This document shows positions 12,170 to 24,379 of a DNA stretch of 64,000 bases, in pieces. The stretch is from Epiperipatus broadwayi (lineage: Eukaryota > Onychophora > Udeonychophora > Euonychophora > Peripatidae). The stretch is from assembly GCA_028023455.1 (NCBI GenBank), contig JAQFVV010006475.1:1052001-1116000 (forward strand). The letters are read 5' to 3'. The notes under the pieces are model-generated. The model ran no database searches and was not told the origin of the DNA. It was given only the letters and a program-made list of their open reading frames with translations. A program made the position numbers and the translations under genes. Positions within the stretch are counted from its first letter, which is position 1. Each line of letters opens with the position of its first letter.

Positions 12170-15100
12170 CTACACTCCCAACACCGCTTATATACATTAC
12201 ATGAGCGAAATGCCCAGGTGCCAGTTCTATTAATGAATAGAACAATATAACAAAAGATATAATATAAAATTATTACTGAGACTCTATATTTAAGTTTATG
12301 TTCAGCTCAGCTCAGTGGGAGGCTATAGGCAGTTCATAAGATATATGATAATAAATGAATAAATTAAGAAATATTATAAAACATTTAATATAATGTAAAT
12401 TCCTTTGTTAATTAATTGTATAATAAAGAATCATAATGTTTACTTAGTACAGTCTATTAAAAATATACTTTAAACTTAATTTCTTCCTTCATCCAAGTAT
12501 AACATATATCAGCTTGCTATTATTATACTCTTAACAATTCTATGACTTGGCATATTATAATCTAAAAATCTACTTTAATGCTAATCAAGAAATAAACAAT
12601 AAGATCTCAGGGAATTTAACAAACACAGTTGAATTAAATAAACTACATTGACCCATAAGTTATAATTATAAAGTATGATAAAATATAAGGAAACAAATTG
12701 ACTAAATATTTTACTGTGTTTCAATAATAAGACAATGACAGAGATAGGGTATTTTAATCTCATATCATCATCTCACAAATATACTGACCTGGCAATCTTT
12801 CTAATACGTTTATCAAGTGGCAAATACTCTTTATAATGTTTGGATTAAGAAATACAATATTGTCAGACACTAGCAAATTTAATATTATAACTCTAAAATA
12901 ATATATCTGTTTTATAATAGATTTATGAAATGTGGAGATATGGAAATAGAAATACGAATGTACACAAGAATAACTCAAGACACAGTTCTTAAGATTTTAA
13001 ATAACTAAATAAATCATTTATTATAGCAAATAAACTTGGTCTAACATAATATTTACAAATGGACTATTTGTTTTACATATTTTTAGATTATCAAATAAAT
13101 TTTTTTTTTTTTTAGCATCAGTTTGGGATTATCCCTACTATCAAAGCAAATTAATAACAAAGTTTAAATATCCTGACTTCGAACACAGGCTTTGCCTACA
13201 TGTTTCATCTATATGACAATAAATAAATAACATGCTATATTATTAGCACAAAAAAAATACTTTTGAGAGGATATTACTCTTGATTAACCAAATAAATCAA
13301 ATTACTTATATTTGGCTATCAGCAAAGCAACTTTCTCTAATTGACTAATAATCACTTTCAATTACGTATACCTTTCATTTATAGCAACAAAATCATGTTT
13401 ATTCTGATGATTTGATGATTTGTAACATTTATTTAAATAAATACACTGTATTTTAAAATATTTATTGCCCGTTTTAATCTTAATACTTTATACTTCTATT
13501 AAATGAATGTAGTATATTTCAAAAGCATTTATTTCTCATTTTAATTTCAATAATTCTATACTTTATATACGCGATATTATTTATATTACGCATGTGTGTG
13601 CATGTTCAAGCAGCAATAATGTAAAACAATCTTTTCTATAAACTCTCCATTCATTAAGAAAATATCATACAATTATTTTATTTCGAACAATGTCGTAATT
13701 CATCAATAAAAATATGACACTAATACTACATCAAGAGTTAATCTAACAATTTATCTAGCCACATATTAATTAACACAAAGCTATATTTTTATGATTTATA
13801 CTATACGTTACAAGGGGAATCTACATGAGGAGCAGATAACTCTTACCGAACACTTCTACAATAATTCATTACCAAGAATCCAAGGAAAACGTCACATAAC
13901 TTCCTAAACATCATTTAATCATATTTCAACAATAACTCATTTACTTCTAAATACATTATTGGTGGGGATTTAATTCCTCTTCACCAAGGCCCTAAAAACA
14001 TCACTTCAAAAAAATATCATTAATCATACGCATATAAAATAAACTAAGCTCTACTCATGGAAAATTATTAACATATACTAAATAAGCAAGATCTTTTATT
14101 CCTACAGACATTATAATGCAAAGATTTCTTTCTATTCTCATAACTTCTCTAAATATCGAACATTATAAATACACGCTGGCAGATAAGTACATACAGATAA
14201 TATACCAATCCATTCAACTCAGTAGAATACGACAATATATGAAATTTATGCATAAATTTATTCACAAACTATACTTTATCAAACAAATATAATTGTGCAA
14301 AACAAACACACACCCGCGAATAAAAAGTATATATAATATTAACTCCAAATTACACACTAAGCAGGTAACAAGATAATTAAATATTGCATTAAGGCATAAC
14401 TTTTAATTTAATAAACTTTAGGTTACTTTTTAAAATTTAACGGTTCTAATTATTACGAACGAACTTTTTCATATCTAACAAACTATTTCTATTATAAGTT
14501 GGTTGATTTAAACAAAGAACAAAATTTTCACTTTGAGATAATAAAGTATACAAAATAAATGTAAACCTTTCTAATAATATATTTTAAAAAAATATTTATT
14601 TTACCTTCGTAAAAGAACAATTATCAGCATACTCCCCATTTGGAGACGCTTCAGAGATGGTCTCGAAAATCAAAATAACACAGATTATAAATGAACATAA
14701 CAATAAATAAACCTATCTACCTATCATATATATTAATTATGACAAGCAATAAAAAAAAAATAAAGAAACAAAGGTTATTAGTTTTGTAATTTAAAATAAA
14801 AGTTCACTTGCAAAGCTCGGTTCCAGATTTACGAAACAATATGGGACACATTCCAAACTGAATTTAAACTTAAATGCACTTCTGCAATATAACTTTAAAA
14901 AATATATATAAGCTTAACTTAAATATGCCCAGCACCTTTCAGTGTTCATAGCATATCCATTCGAGGTACCAAATCATACACAAGCAGTGAATTTTTCGTT
15001 TATTATACTGAAAATATAAGACATTCTCCATGCAGTTCTGGATTAAATATGCAATTATCCTTAGTATTTTTCTGAATAGCATTTAATAATACTTTAAATT

Positions 15101-16640
15101 GTCCTTAGTAATTCCATAATTAATAATGCTTTCTTTTATATTCTGTCCTTATTGAAGAGAACAAAAATTACCCACTTTTCTGTCCTTCTATTCAATTTAA
15201 ACAGAAGTAGCTTACATTTTATTTTCTTAATTTAAAAATACGTATTAGCTCCAGAAATATCAAATAAATGAATACTGGTACCTCCTTATGATGAACTTAA
15301 ACATAGTGTGATCTTTCAAAATAGACATATCCTTAAGTCTATGTATAATCTTCACAAAGAACACCACACGAAAAATAGTGAGAAATTAAAATATATTCTA
15401 TAGAACAGTTTTGCATATGTTTTCCATATATATCAAAAAAATACGTTGCTTAATGATACAACAATAATATTTATGTAAACCATTCTTATTTAAAATGGCA
15501 ATTAAATGAAATAATATAGATTGGATGTTATTAACATACATTTTTAAAAGAGTAATAGTTATAAAGGGATTAATTCAGAAATGTTTAAATCGAAGAGAGT
15601 TAATCAAACCGACATACCTTTTTTTTTAAAACCTTAGAATTGCATTTTTTTAATTAATTTTTTCCATAATAAAGTTCTTAAGTTCCTTTGGAAGGTTTAC
15701 TCTAAAGTCTTTTCAAAGTCAATTTGACTTCAGAAACTGGCTTTAATTTTTACAATATATGAACCACTGTTTACTGTCTACAATTACATTATAAAGAGCC
15801 AATTTTACACTGAAGATCTTTGTTAAAAAACCTCTCTTTAGCAAAGTTCATTTGCCTTTCCCAAAGGTTACTCCCACGCATCTTGCTAACTAACTTATTA
15901 CATATGCAAAAACAAATCTTTTCAAAAAAAAAAATCATTTTGATTTTTAAAACTAAATGAAGACAAGAAAAAAAATACAAATAATAAAATAAAGAGTTTT
16001 TACAAACTTGAAAGAAAAATGAATATTAATTAACTACCAAATAAAAATGACCAATAATTTATTTAATTTGTAAAATAATCCATTGATTTAACTATCTATT
16101 AATCATTGGAAAGAAATATATATTTCTTGATTATTTAAGTTAACTACTGTAATTTAAATGTTTTTATTGTGAATGTACTATTGTTTGCTGTTATTAAAGA
16201 TGAAAATGAAATGAAACAATGCAGAGTCATACATGCATACACATGCACTACAACCTAAATATTGAACTATCTTAACTAAATATAATTGAAACTGCTATTA
16301 ACTGTTGACAAAAGGATAAGAATTAATGAATAAAGGATATTTGAAACCATTCAAATAATATTATACTAACACAGAATAACTTTCAATCTTTCCAACAAGA
16401 TGTATCAATTCCATTAATAAACAACCCCCTTCCCTACATTAAATACCTCATTAACCACAATAACACTAATAAATACTTATAAAGTGGTCAGTAAACTGCA
16501 TAAGCAACCCATATTTAAGCCTTAAACAATCTCCAGCAAAAAAATTTTAAAATTCTAAGGCTATTTCATTTTTTTTTTAGTATAATATAACTATTTATTT
16601 AAGATACAAAGTATCTTAAACCCTTGTGCCCATTCAGATG
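12170..16640. other. Non-coding AT-rich stretch
   Basis: I find no convincing gene. Short minus-strand open frames at 12581-12763, 12760-12978 and 15789-15980 are rich in Phe, Leu, Ile and Tyr, as expected from chance in AT-rich DNA, and none shows a domain. No strong repeat or hairpin was noticed. Confidence 0.6.
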
Positions 16641-16645
16641 GTCAC

Positions 16646-16677
16646 AATATATATATATATATATATATTATATCTAC

Positions 16678-16709
<32 letters not shown>

Positions 16710-16710
16710 G
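16646..16710. repeat. Interrupted (TA)n microsatellite
   Basis: Two long TA runs separated by a short TATCTACATATATACA block. The run abuts the left arm of the foldback that starts at 16711. Confidence 0.9.
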
Positions 16711-17323
16711 TAATTATGTAGAAGAAAATTAATCTTTAAACCTACACTGTTTGTTTTAGTGTATAAATTTATGTGCACTCACCTGTAAGAATTTTAAAAA
16801 CACAAGTGAATCACTTGTGCTTACAGATTATTCTCATATAAATCAACTCTTACTGACCATGCTTAACTCAGGGCTTCATCCTATTCTGGGTCTCATATTT
16901 TAATTGACAACTGAATTGTACAAATTTTGTTGATATTTCACAGGAGTGAGAAAGTTTTTAGATTTATACAATAAAACAAACAGTGCAAGTTTGAAGATTA
17001 ATTTCCTTTTACATAATTATTAAATGCAGAGCTAAACTATTTATTTACATATATTGTAAACTAATATCACTTAACTGCAGATGGTTAAAAAATGAGAAAC
17101 TTTCTCCTGTGATTTATCAACAAAATTTGTGCAATTCAATTGTTAATTAAAATATCAGGCATAAAATAGTATCATATTCTGAGTTAAGCAGTCAGTAAAA
17201 TTGGCTTATATAAGAATAAGTTCTAAGCATAAGTGATTCATTTGTGTTTTTTAAACTGCATTTGGATTTACATACTAAAATGAACAGTGCAGATTTGAAT
17301 GTTAATTTTTTTCTACATAATTA
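16711..17323. repeat. Large foldback (inverted repeat) element, arms about 240 bp
   Basis: The left arm (16711 to about 16960) is the reverse complement, with many substitutions and small indels, of the right arm (about 17082-17323). Both outer ends read TAATTATGTAGA inward. Shared internal words include GAATCACTT, GCTTAACTCAG, ACAAATTTTGTTGAT and CACAGGAG. The spacer holds a further copy of the outer-end sequence (AACAGTGCAAGTTTGAA...ACATAATTA, near 16980-17030), in the orientation of the right end. That suggests nested or repeated insertion. No ORF is present; a non-autonomous DNA transposon or foldback element is the simplest reading. Confidence 0.75.
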
Positions 17324-17825
17324 AAAGGAAATTGTAAAACCACATATTTAAGTTATTACTTGAACAATATAAAATGTTTTAACTTTTTTTTTAAAAAAAG
17401 ACAATCTTAATTTATGTAATAATAAATGACAAGTTTTTCATAGAAAAAATTCCAAACTATTTTAATTCTCTGCAAAAAAAAATTATGCAATTGAATGAAA
17501 CATGAATAAAAATCTTAACTCACTTTATAACTTCTCATAAATTATAATTTAATGGCAAGATTGTTTTAAAATATTTTGTACATTCTATTGAGCAATGTTT
17601 TTTTTTTAAAAATAAATTTTTTACTTTTTTTTAAAGACACTAGTTTTTTTAAATTAAATTTCATTCACTTACTTTTTTAAGTTTAGTTTAAACTGAAATC
17701 CTAAAAAAAAAAAAAAAGCTTTAAATATCTTTAATTGTTTAATCAGTATTGACTTTTTTATTCTTATGCCATCATTTTTCATATATTTTTATATTGGAAA
17801 TCACCAAAGCTTTTATAACAATTAA

Positions 17826-17995
17826 GACCATAAAGCAAAAATGTATAGCCTATAATTATTGTAGACAAAAAAAGAAAGAAAATCAAAATTCCAAGCCAAT
17901 ATGAAATTTACTTAATCATGTGAGAATATACTGAAGAGGAAATTGTAAAATTATGTATTTAATTTATCACTTAAATAGTATAAAATGGTTTTAAT
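17826..17995 (+). repeat. Dispersed repeat, copy 2 (partner at 12025-12165)
   Basis: Matches the block at 12025-12165 in the same orientation. Its 3' part, together with sequence to about 18160, also resembles 17325-17560 (AATTGTAAAA...TATAAAATG...TTTAA, then AATAAAAATCTTAACT...TTTATAACTT). The region therefore carries at least one local duplication. Confidence 0.65.
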
Positions 17996-18151
17996 TTTTT
18001 AAAAGAAAATGTTACTTTATAATTGATCATAAATGATCTTTAATGAAATGATCACAATTTTCAAGCCATTTTAAATCTCTTAAAAAACGGAGAAAATTGT
18101 GAAATTAAGTGGAATGTGAATAAAAATTCTAACTTCCTTTATAACTTTTTA

Positions 18152-18490
18152 TAGGGTATATAAGCACAGACTTTCACATAACCCACCACTCTCCACTCTA
18201 TCTCATAACACTGATACACTTAAACACATATATGTTGAAAAGATAAATAATCAACAATGCATGTATTTCATGCTAAACTAGTAATCATCAGTTGGTCCAG
18301 ATTATCATCTCTACACATATATACTATAAGTGCTCAGATATATATTAAGATAGTCAATCTTCATACTTTAATGGACAGGCTACAATCTTCTCCATACTCC
18401 AACTCTTCAACGATCCATCCAATTGAAAATCTGATGATGGAATGCTCAAATGCCACCTTAAAGCTGAAATTCTTATCACACTCATGTTGA
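18152..18490 (+). other. TATA-like motif followed by a 77-codon open frame
   Basis: GGTATATAAGC at about 18155 is a good TATA-box match. About 30 nt further on, pyrimidine-rich sequence (CACTCTCCACTC) could hold an initiator. An ATG at 18257 opens a 77-codon frame ending at 18490. The peptide has no domain I recognise, no signal peptide and no close relative I can name. The block may belong to an LTR or another repeat. In DNA this AT-rich such a coincidence is common, so I keep it as a low-confidence candidate. Confidence 0.2.
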
Positions 18491-18580
18491 CCTAAGGTCA
18501 ATTTGACCCCTCATGTACAGGACATAATCCATTTAATACATATACAAGGATAGGCAGACATCTCTACTATGTAATAACTG

Positions 18581-18682
18581 AAACACAGGCTTATTATATA
18601 CGTGTGTCTATATATGTAATACTGTGCTTATATACGCCATATATTACATATATAGACACAGGTATATAATAAGCCTGTGTTT
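18581..18682. repeat. Near-perfect 40-bp inverted repeat (hairpin, 22-nt loop)
   Basis: The left arm (18581-18620) and right arm (18643-18682) are reverse complements at 39 of 40 positions, with one C/G difference. Both arms begin AAACACAGGCTTATTATATA when read inward. The 22-nt loop is 18621-18642. Such strong pairing in old repeat-rich DNA means either a young foldback/MITE or a maintained hairpin such as a small-RNA precursor. Confidence 0.9.
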
Positions 18683-18699
18683 TTATTTCATGTCAATAA

Positions 18700-20520
18700 T
18701 ATATTTGATGCCTTTTTTTAAGAAACTTTACTTCACAGCTTCTTATAGCTTTCAATACTTTAAAAAAAAATTTTTTTTTTCTCACATGATCTTTTTTGTT
18801 CTTGTTGTCATTGTTCATCAGTGCTGTGCAACTTTATCATTTTTTCCTAATCATTATTATTAGTAAATGATTATTAAAGTATTTTATTCTCAAGAATAAA
18901 CTTTAAAATACAGATAAAATAACCATAAACAATAAAAGTGTGAAATATATAATTTTACTTTTATACTTATAAATGTATATGTTACCAGCAATGTGTGAAA
19001 TCTGATATTGTATAGAATGCCTAGGTCAGTGTCAGCCTTGTGGTTATCCACATAGTTAAGAGATGATTTTCAGAGTTGTGATGATGCTAATAAATATGAC
19101 ATTCAAAAGTTTTTTAAAATTATATGATCGTATAATGTACTAATAATAAGCAATATACAAGTGTTAAAATAGGGTATTAATTGTCATATTTAAAATTAGA
19201 TTAAATAATGTAATAGGGTTTGTAAATAAAATATTATAATTTTAGAAAAATTGGTAAATTATTTTAAAACTTTCTCTTATCCAAGAATGTATGGAATGTA
19301 TTGCAAAACAACTTAGTTTTTAAAAAAATAGATTTTAAATAATTAAATTTAAAAAAAATGATTAAGCCATTTTTGATAAGAGATTTGAAAACAAGTGTTT
19401 TATAAATTTATATAATTAAACAAAATAAAATCCAGTCATAAAATTGTCAAAAATGAAATATTAAAGGTGTGAATAAGAAGATTAACAAAGCAGTTGAAAA
19501 TAAGGTCAAGTGTTCAAAAACAAGAAGTAAAACTTATTTCATTTTAAAGCAGTCGATCTGGATTCTCACTTTATTTGAGTTACATTGGTTCTTCATTGTG
19601 CTGACTGAGTAGAACCAGGGAGAACTGCCAACTGCTGAAATCTACTCTGAACATCTGAAACATTGATATGCTATTTTCAAACAACCTTCTTGTTAAAAGG
19701 AAGGAACAATGCTTATTTCATATTTCAAAAGTACAGATTGATAAAGAATATTATGGCCTTTATGTAATGGTTAATATTTGCCATCATAAAGAAAACAAAC
19801 TATGGTTATAACTTGCTTTGTAAGTTGTTTTTTTTTTTAAAAAACTTTAGATTTTATCTGAACCATTTTAAGTTTTATTTTCATTTATATTTAATATTAA
19901 CAAACTATATTTTATATTATGGATTGTTAAGAGAGTGAAAGTTCAAAAAAAGATTAATTGCATTCTAATATAATTGAAATTAAAGAAGATTTTGAAAAAA
20001 GATTTTAAAAAAAAGTGCTCCATGTTGTGTTTATTATATATAGATATGTTACAATTTATTAACATTTTGAAAAAGAGCTTTTTGTAAATCAAATGTTTTT
20101 TTTAACATGCCATTGTCAAAAGTGTAATATTTAATTTAAATCAAATCCATGCACTTATAAAACAATTAAAGCTACAAATGTTAAAAAAGGAGATAATATA
20201 ATCAATGGTATTTTAATTTAAAGGCTTATTTTGAAATTAGATTTAGTCCATTTGTTGTTTGTAGTTTAGCTCTTTTATTTGCTATGAGTTAAATTTTATA
20301 TATGTTAGAACTTATTATATACATGCAATTATCAGATCTCTGTTAAATGATATACTGGACACTACCGGACCTTAATTATAAATGTGCAATACTAAAATAC
20401 ATACATTGCATGAGAAACTATATTAGATAAAGCTTCATAATTTCTCTTTTTTAAACAGATGGATAATTATTCAATTAAAATAAAGAAAATGAATACTGAT
20501 AGACAGGACTACAAAAGTAC
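18700..20520. other. Non-coding AT-rich stretch
   Basis: No gene is supported. A 79-codon frame at 18624-18863 overlaps the hairpin and is low-complexity. Part of 19550-20520 may be upstream sequence of the Ty3/gypsy element that follows, but no gag domain or 5' LTR could be recognised. Confidence 0.55.
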
Positions 20521-20733
20521 AAAAAATGTTTGACATTTTATTGATATGGGAAAAATTGCCACTTAAAGAGAAATTGCAGATCTAGAAGTAAAAAATACAA
20601 TATTTGTAAAACAATAAGATATTTAGCTGCCACTTTTCACTATAAAGACACATGTTAAAACATAATTAATGCCAGACTATAAATCTGGGAAAGGGGAATA
20701 AGAAGTAAAAATAGTGTAAGCAAATTAAGTGAT

Positions 20734-20916
20734 TTGAATAATGACCATATGCTAATGAATGTGAAAATATTTGAACAGAAGGTCATCATGGAAGTTGATA
20801 ATGGAGTACGTCTGCCGTTATTATCTTATAAAGTCTGGATGGAAATTAGTAATAAATGTAAGAAGAAAATATGCATGAAAACTGATGTAATCATTACAGA
20901 TGGAAATGGAAATTAG
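20734..20916 (+). pseudogene. Retrotransposon aspartic protease fragment, catalytic site altered
   Basis: The 60-codon frame contains IMEVDNGVRLPLLSYKVW, which lines up with the active-site region of retroviral-type pepsins (usually D-T/S-G-A followed by a hydrophobic stretch). Here the triad reads D-N-G at 20797-20805, so the Thr/Ser is lost and the enzyme would be inactive. Zinc-knuckle remains lie just upstream and RT remains downstream. The frame ends at a stop soon after the flap region. I am fairly sure of the family, less so of the ends. Confidence 0.65.
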
Positions 20917-21099
20917 ATGTGTTTGGAAAAGTAATTGCATTTATGAAATTAAATCCTAAGATTAAATGTTTATCATATATATTATCAATAAAGATTTTAG
21001 CGTATTACTAGGGAGAAATTCGTTTTATCTTTTGGGAATTTACATAAACATTATTAAGAGTGTATAATTGGAAACAGTAGTTAAAAAGAAGTACTCTCG

Positions 21100-22060
21100 A
21101 TTGTTTAAATCAGAATCAATTGAATTACCAATCCAACCAGTCAAAATTGAACTAATAAAAGATGATCACTCAAATGTATGCAAGCTACTTTAAGTAACAT
21201 TCACATTAAAGGAGAAAGAGAAAAAGGCTATCAATAAGATGGCTTAGGGATATTAACACTGGTACAAGATTTATTTTGATTATTTCAGTAGCAGTTATTA
21301 TGAAGCCAGATGAGGTCTATTCCATCCCAAGCATTACATGAATTACTAGCATAATTACAGAAAGCTTTGGTTTTTTTTACAAAAAGTAGATTTACAATTC
21401 ACATTCCATCAAATTTTAGTCACTGATACAATAGCAGAATTAATAATTCTTACTACTTCTTCTGGACTTTACAAATGCAATAAGTTGCCAGTTGCTATTA
21501 CAGTTACTCTAAATATATTCAAAGCTAATATGGTAGGCATCATCCCATATTTTGATAACATATTGGTTACTGTGAGATCTGAGCATGAACTAAAAATATG
21601 CATGGATAAAGTCTGTTCCAAATTGGAACTAAGCTAAACACTGCTAAATGTATATGATCAGTATCAAAGTTAAACTTTTTAAGCCACATAATAAATAAAA
21701 ATGAAAAATATACCAATCCGGATAAAGTAAAAGCAATAAAAAATGTTGAACAATCTAAGATGTAAAACATTTCTGAGCATTTTTAGGCCTATTAAACTTT
21801 TTCAAGAGCTTTCTTAATGAGTCTCTATTGTTATTACTAATATATAAATTATTTAAAAAATGACAATGTTTGAATCTGGTCTGAAAAACAAAATATTGCC
21901 TTTCAGAAAGTTAAGCACCTACTTACATCTAAACATGTCCTCAACTCACCTCACTAAGGTCTTCCAGGAGTTGACCGTAAATCAGCTTAGTCTTGGAAAT
22001 TCTTATACCTTGTCCACACTGGAGTTTAGACTCATATTTATGGTAGACTGATCTTTAGAG
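21100..22060 (+). pseudogene. Ty3/gypsy reverse transcriptase and RNase H remains
   Basis: Near 21538-21570 the translation reads GIIPYFDNILVT, matching the gypsy RT catalytic block, usually Y-x-D-D. The second Asp has become Asn (codon 21557-21559). Downstream come KLNTAKC-like and FLSHIINK-like blocks, then YTNPDKVKAIKNVEQ near 21710-21760 and a LRPIKLFQELS-like segment. These are the RT thumb and connection in order. A 63-codon frame at 21860-22051 starts FESGLKNKILPFRKLSTYLHLN and resembles the start of the RNase H region (FQKLK..L). Frameshifts occur between nearly all blocks. Confidence 0.7.
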
Positions 22061-22089
22061 TGCTGAAAGATATCCTTTGGATACAATGG

Positions 22090-22480
22090 GACTGGCTTTG
22101 CATTTCAACAATTTAAGAATTATCTAGCTAATAAGGGAATACACTGTGACTTACTCTGCCATATCATCTGAGTTTAATGATTTTGCAGAGAAGGCAGTTT
22201 AACACTTAAAATCTATGTTACCAGCACTTTTGTTAATATGTAGAAAATTCTGTACCAATCTTTCTAATTTATTGTCTACTACAAATAAAAGACTGTAGAT
22301 TTTGAAAATTTTAAAGTATAAGAAAGTGTTTAGATATGCAATACTTTAAAAAATTAAATGGCTACCAGGAATAATATTAAAAATCTTATCTCAACAAATT
22401 AAATTGATTCAAGTGGATAACAGAAAAATATTTAAGAGGCATATTAATTTCTTAAGGCCTCATCAAAGTGAGTCATCAGA
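22090..22480 (+). pseudogene. Ty3/gypsy integrase remains
   Basis: Around 22095-22135 the translation reads GTAFAFQQFKNYLANKGI, matching the integrase core stretch that normally begins DNG-x-x-F. A one-base shift later, L-P-Y-H-L-S and, in another frame, FAEKAV recall the conserved PYHPSSNGLAEKAV block. Near 22340-22470 K-W-L-P-G-I-I and RRHINFLRPHQSESS correspond to the C-terminal domain next to the 3' LTR. The N-terminal zinc finger and the first catalytic Asp are missing, so the copy is internally deleted. Confidence 0.65.
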
Positions 22481-22619
22481 TGCCAATAGTATTAATGTTA
22501 AGTCAGCCAATGATGACAAAAACTAAAAGGACCAAACTTCAGATATCAATCAATTGATTAAATTATTTAACCAGCTAAGGATCTTGGTAGGTCAAGTGAG
22601 CTATAATCAGAAGAAGGGA

Positions 22620-23485
22620 CTGTAACATTACAAGAAAGGGAACAAAGACTTTCCCTAGAAAAGCTTGTGTTTGCAGAAAACCTGTGAAATTAAAGGATTC
22701 CATATGTGAATAAGAGCTTTATTTTTAGACCTGTGAAATTAAAGGATTCCATATGTAAATAAGAGCTTTATTTTTAGAGTAGTGGGAGGAATGGTCTATC
22801 TTTGCATTTATAATATATATACATAAATAAAGATTATTTTTATTCTATACATACATGCAGACAAATAAATTATCTCATTATTACCTACTCTAGAAAATTG
22901 GCATGTGTCAAATCATACATTTAAATGTAAATTATACAAATGAGGAATAAGTTATCACAATTGGGAGTCTTGTATAAAAAATCTCTGCTTGGAATTTATA
23001 AACAGGGCATGTGTGCTTTAATAAAAAGCTAGCATGTGCATTATGAATGCTAATGTGCATAATAAATGTGTAATCATTTATAATGAACTGTGAATACTAT
23101 TTGTGTGTAAAAATGCGATAGTAGGGACCTCTACAGGTCTTAACCACTAGCTTATGTTTTGGAAGAAAAGAGGGGAAGAAACTTGATAAGTATATATATG
23201 ATTTCCATATTACAGTGACAGCTGATAGTCTGCATAATGATGTTATAGTTATTATGGATTGATATTCCTAATGTATATATTTATATTGTAGTTATTCCTG
23301 AATGGAAGCATGAATGGCTTTCTTTAATTAATATGCACTATATTAGAATTATATTTGTTTAAAGTAACACCCACGAGTTTATTAATAGAGTGTAGAGATT
23401 TCTACTGAAATCTCACTTTATTATTCTATTAGTTATTCTTTTCTTATTTGTTATTGATATTGAAATAAATTTCTTTGATTACAAT
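22620..23485 (+). repeat. Possible 3' LTR of the Ty3/gypsy element
   Basis: Right after the integrase remains, TGTAACATTACAAG begins where a gypsy 3' LTR would be expected. The block can be closed at GATTACA near 23485, giving short TGTAA...TTACA inverted ends. GAAATAAATTTC near 23462 could serve as a polyadenylation signal. No matching 5' LTR was found upstream, so the boundaries are an inference. Confidence 0.35.
22680..22777 (+). repeat. 49-bp perfect-register tandem duplication
   Basis: The unit ACCTGTGAAATTAAAGG...GAGCTTTATTTTTAG occurs at 22680-22728 and again at 22729-22777 with one substitution (GTGAAT to GTAAAT). It sits inside the possible LTR. Confidence 0.95.
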
Positions 23486-23489
23486 TAAA

Positions 23490-24230
23490 ATGTACTTAGA
23501 TTTGTTTAAAATTCATTCATTCTAAATGATATTTTAATTCTCTTTTCTTTGATTATTATAATTATTACAAATTCACTTGAATCAAGTATTATGAAAAAAT
23601 TACAGTTAATATTCATTACTTTTACATTGCACTAAACATGCTTTTGGCAGACCACTGTCAGAATCATTGTGCTATTTTATTTAGCAGTTGAAAATTATGC
23701 ACATATATTGAAACAGTTAGATCTGTCTCACCTATTATATTCTATAATAGTGCATTTCGTTGCACTCAGATTGCATGTGTTTCTTCAATTTAAAACATGG
23801 AGTGTGCTTATAATATTGTAGGGTATGTGCATATATAGTCATCCTATTAATTATAAATATAAAAATACAGTCTTAAATATTTATATACGCGCATATTCAT
23901 TTACGTTTGTTAAAACTGAAGTAAACAACGGTGTGTAGTTAAAATTTATATATATAACAGAATAATAACTTTAAATTTATAAAATTTTAAATAATTTTCA
24001 AGTTAAATAATTTTCAGTTGTTTTGTTTGTTTAAAATTACACAAGCAGTAAGTTGTTGATCAGGTTTAACATTTCTAAAAATAAATCTTTGGCTAAAAAC
24101 TTGACCCATTTAAAATTATAATTAAGACCAATTATAAAATTCAGTCAGGCATAAATTTCACATTAAGTGCTATGGCCACTCTCTTGGGAATATATCTTTT
24201 ATCCCTAGATATAGCTGTGATGTAAATCAG
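23490..24230. other. Non-coding AT-rich stretch
   Basis: No gene, repeat or structured element is visible between the Ty3/gypsy remains and the tandem duplication. Apart from AT-rich simple words it looks unremarkable. Confidence 0.6.
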
Positions 24231-24257
24231 AATAATAGAGTCTTTAAGTCCATGTTT

Positions 24258-24379
24258 AACTCTACCAAATAATTTACTAAGTGGATATTTAGTTAAAGGC
24301 TGGGTCGAACCAGTAATCAACTCTACCAAATAATTTACTAAGTGGATATTTAGTTAAAGGCTAGGTCGAACCAGTAATC
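24258..24379 (+). repeat. 61-bp tandem duplication inside copy 1
   Basis: The unit begins AACTCTACCAAATAATTTAC and ends CGAACCAGTAATC. It starts at 24258 and again at 24319 and is present once in copy 2, so it arose after the larger duplication or was lost from copy 2. Confidence 0.9.

Larger units (their letters stand above)
20540..22520 (+). mobile_element. Decayed Ty3/gypsy-type LTR retrotransposon, internal region
   Basis: Translated fragments in several frames give the order of a Ty3/gypsy element. Gag-like zinc-knuckle remains come first (near 20555-20640), then an aspartic-protease fragment (20734-20916). Reverse transcriptase follows (near 21100-21830), then a poorly preserved RNase H region (21850-22060). 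Integrase catalytic-core remains (near 22090-22200) and an integrase C-terminal tail (WLPG...RRHI...LRPHQSES near 22360-22470) close it. The gene order PR-RT-RH-IN on one strand is diagnostic. Stops and frameshifts are frequent, and the RNase H to integrase stretch is too short, so part of it has been deleted. The element cannot be active. Confidence 0.8.
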
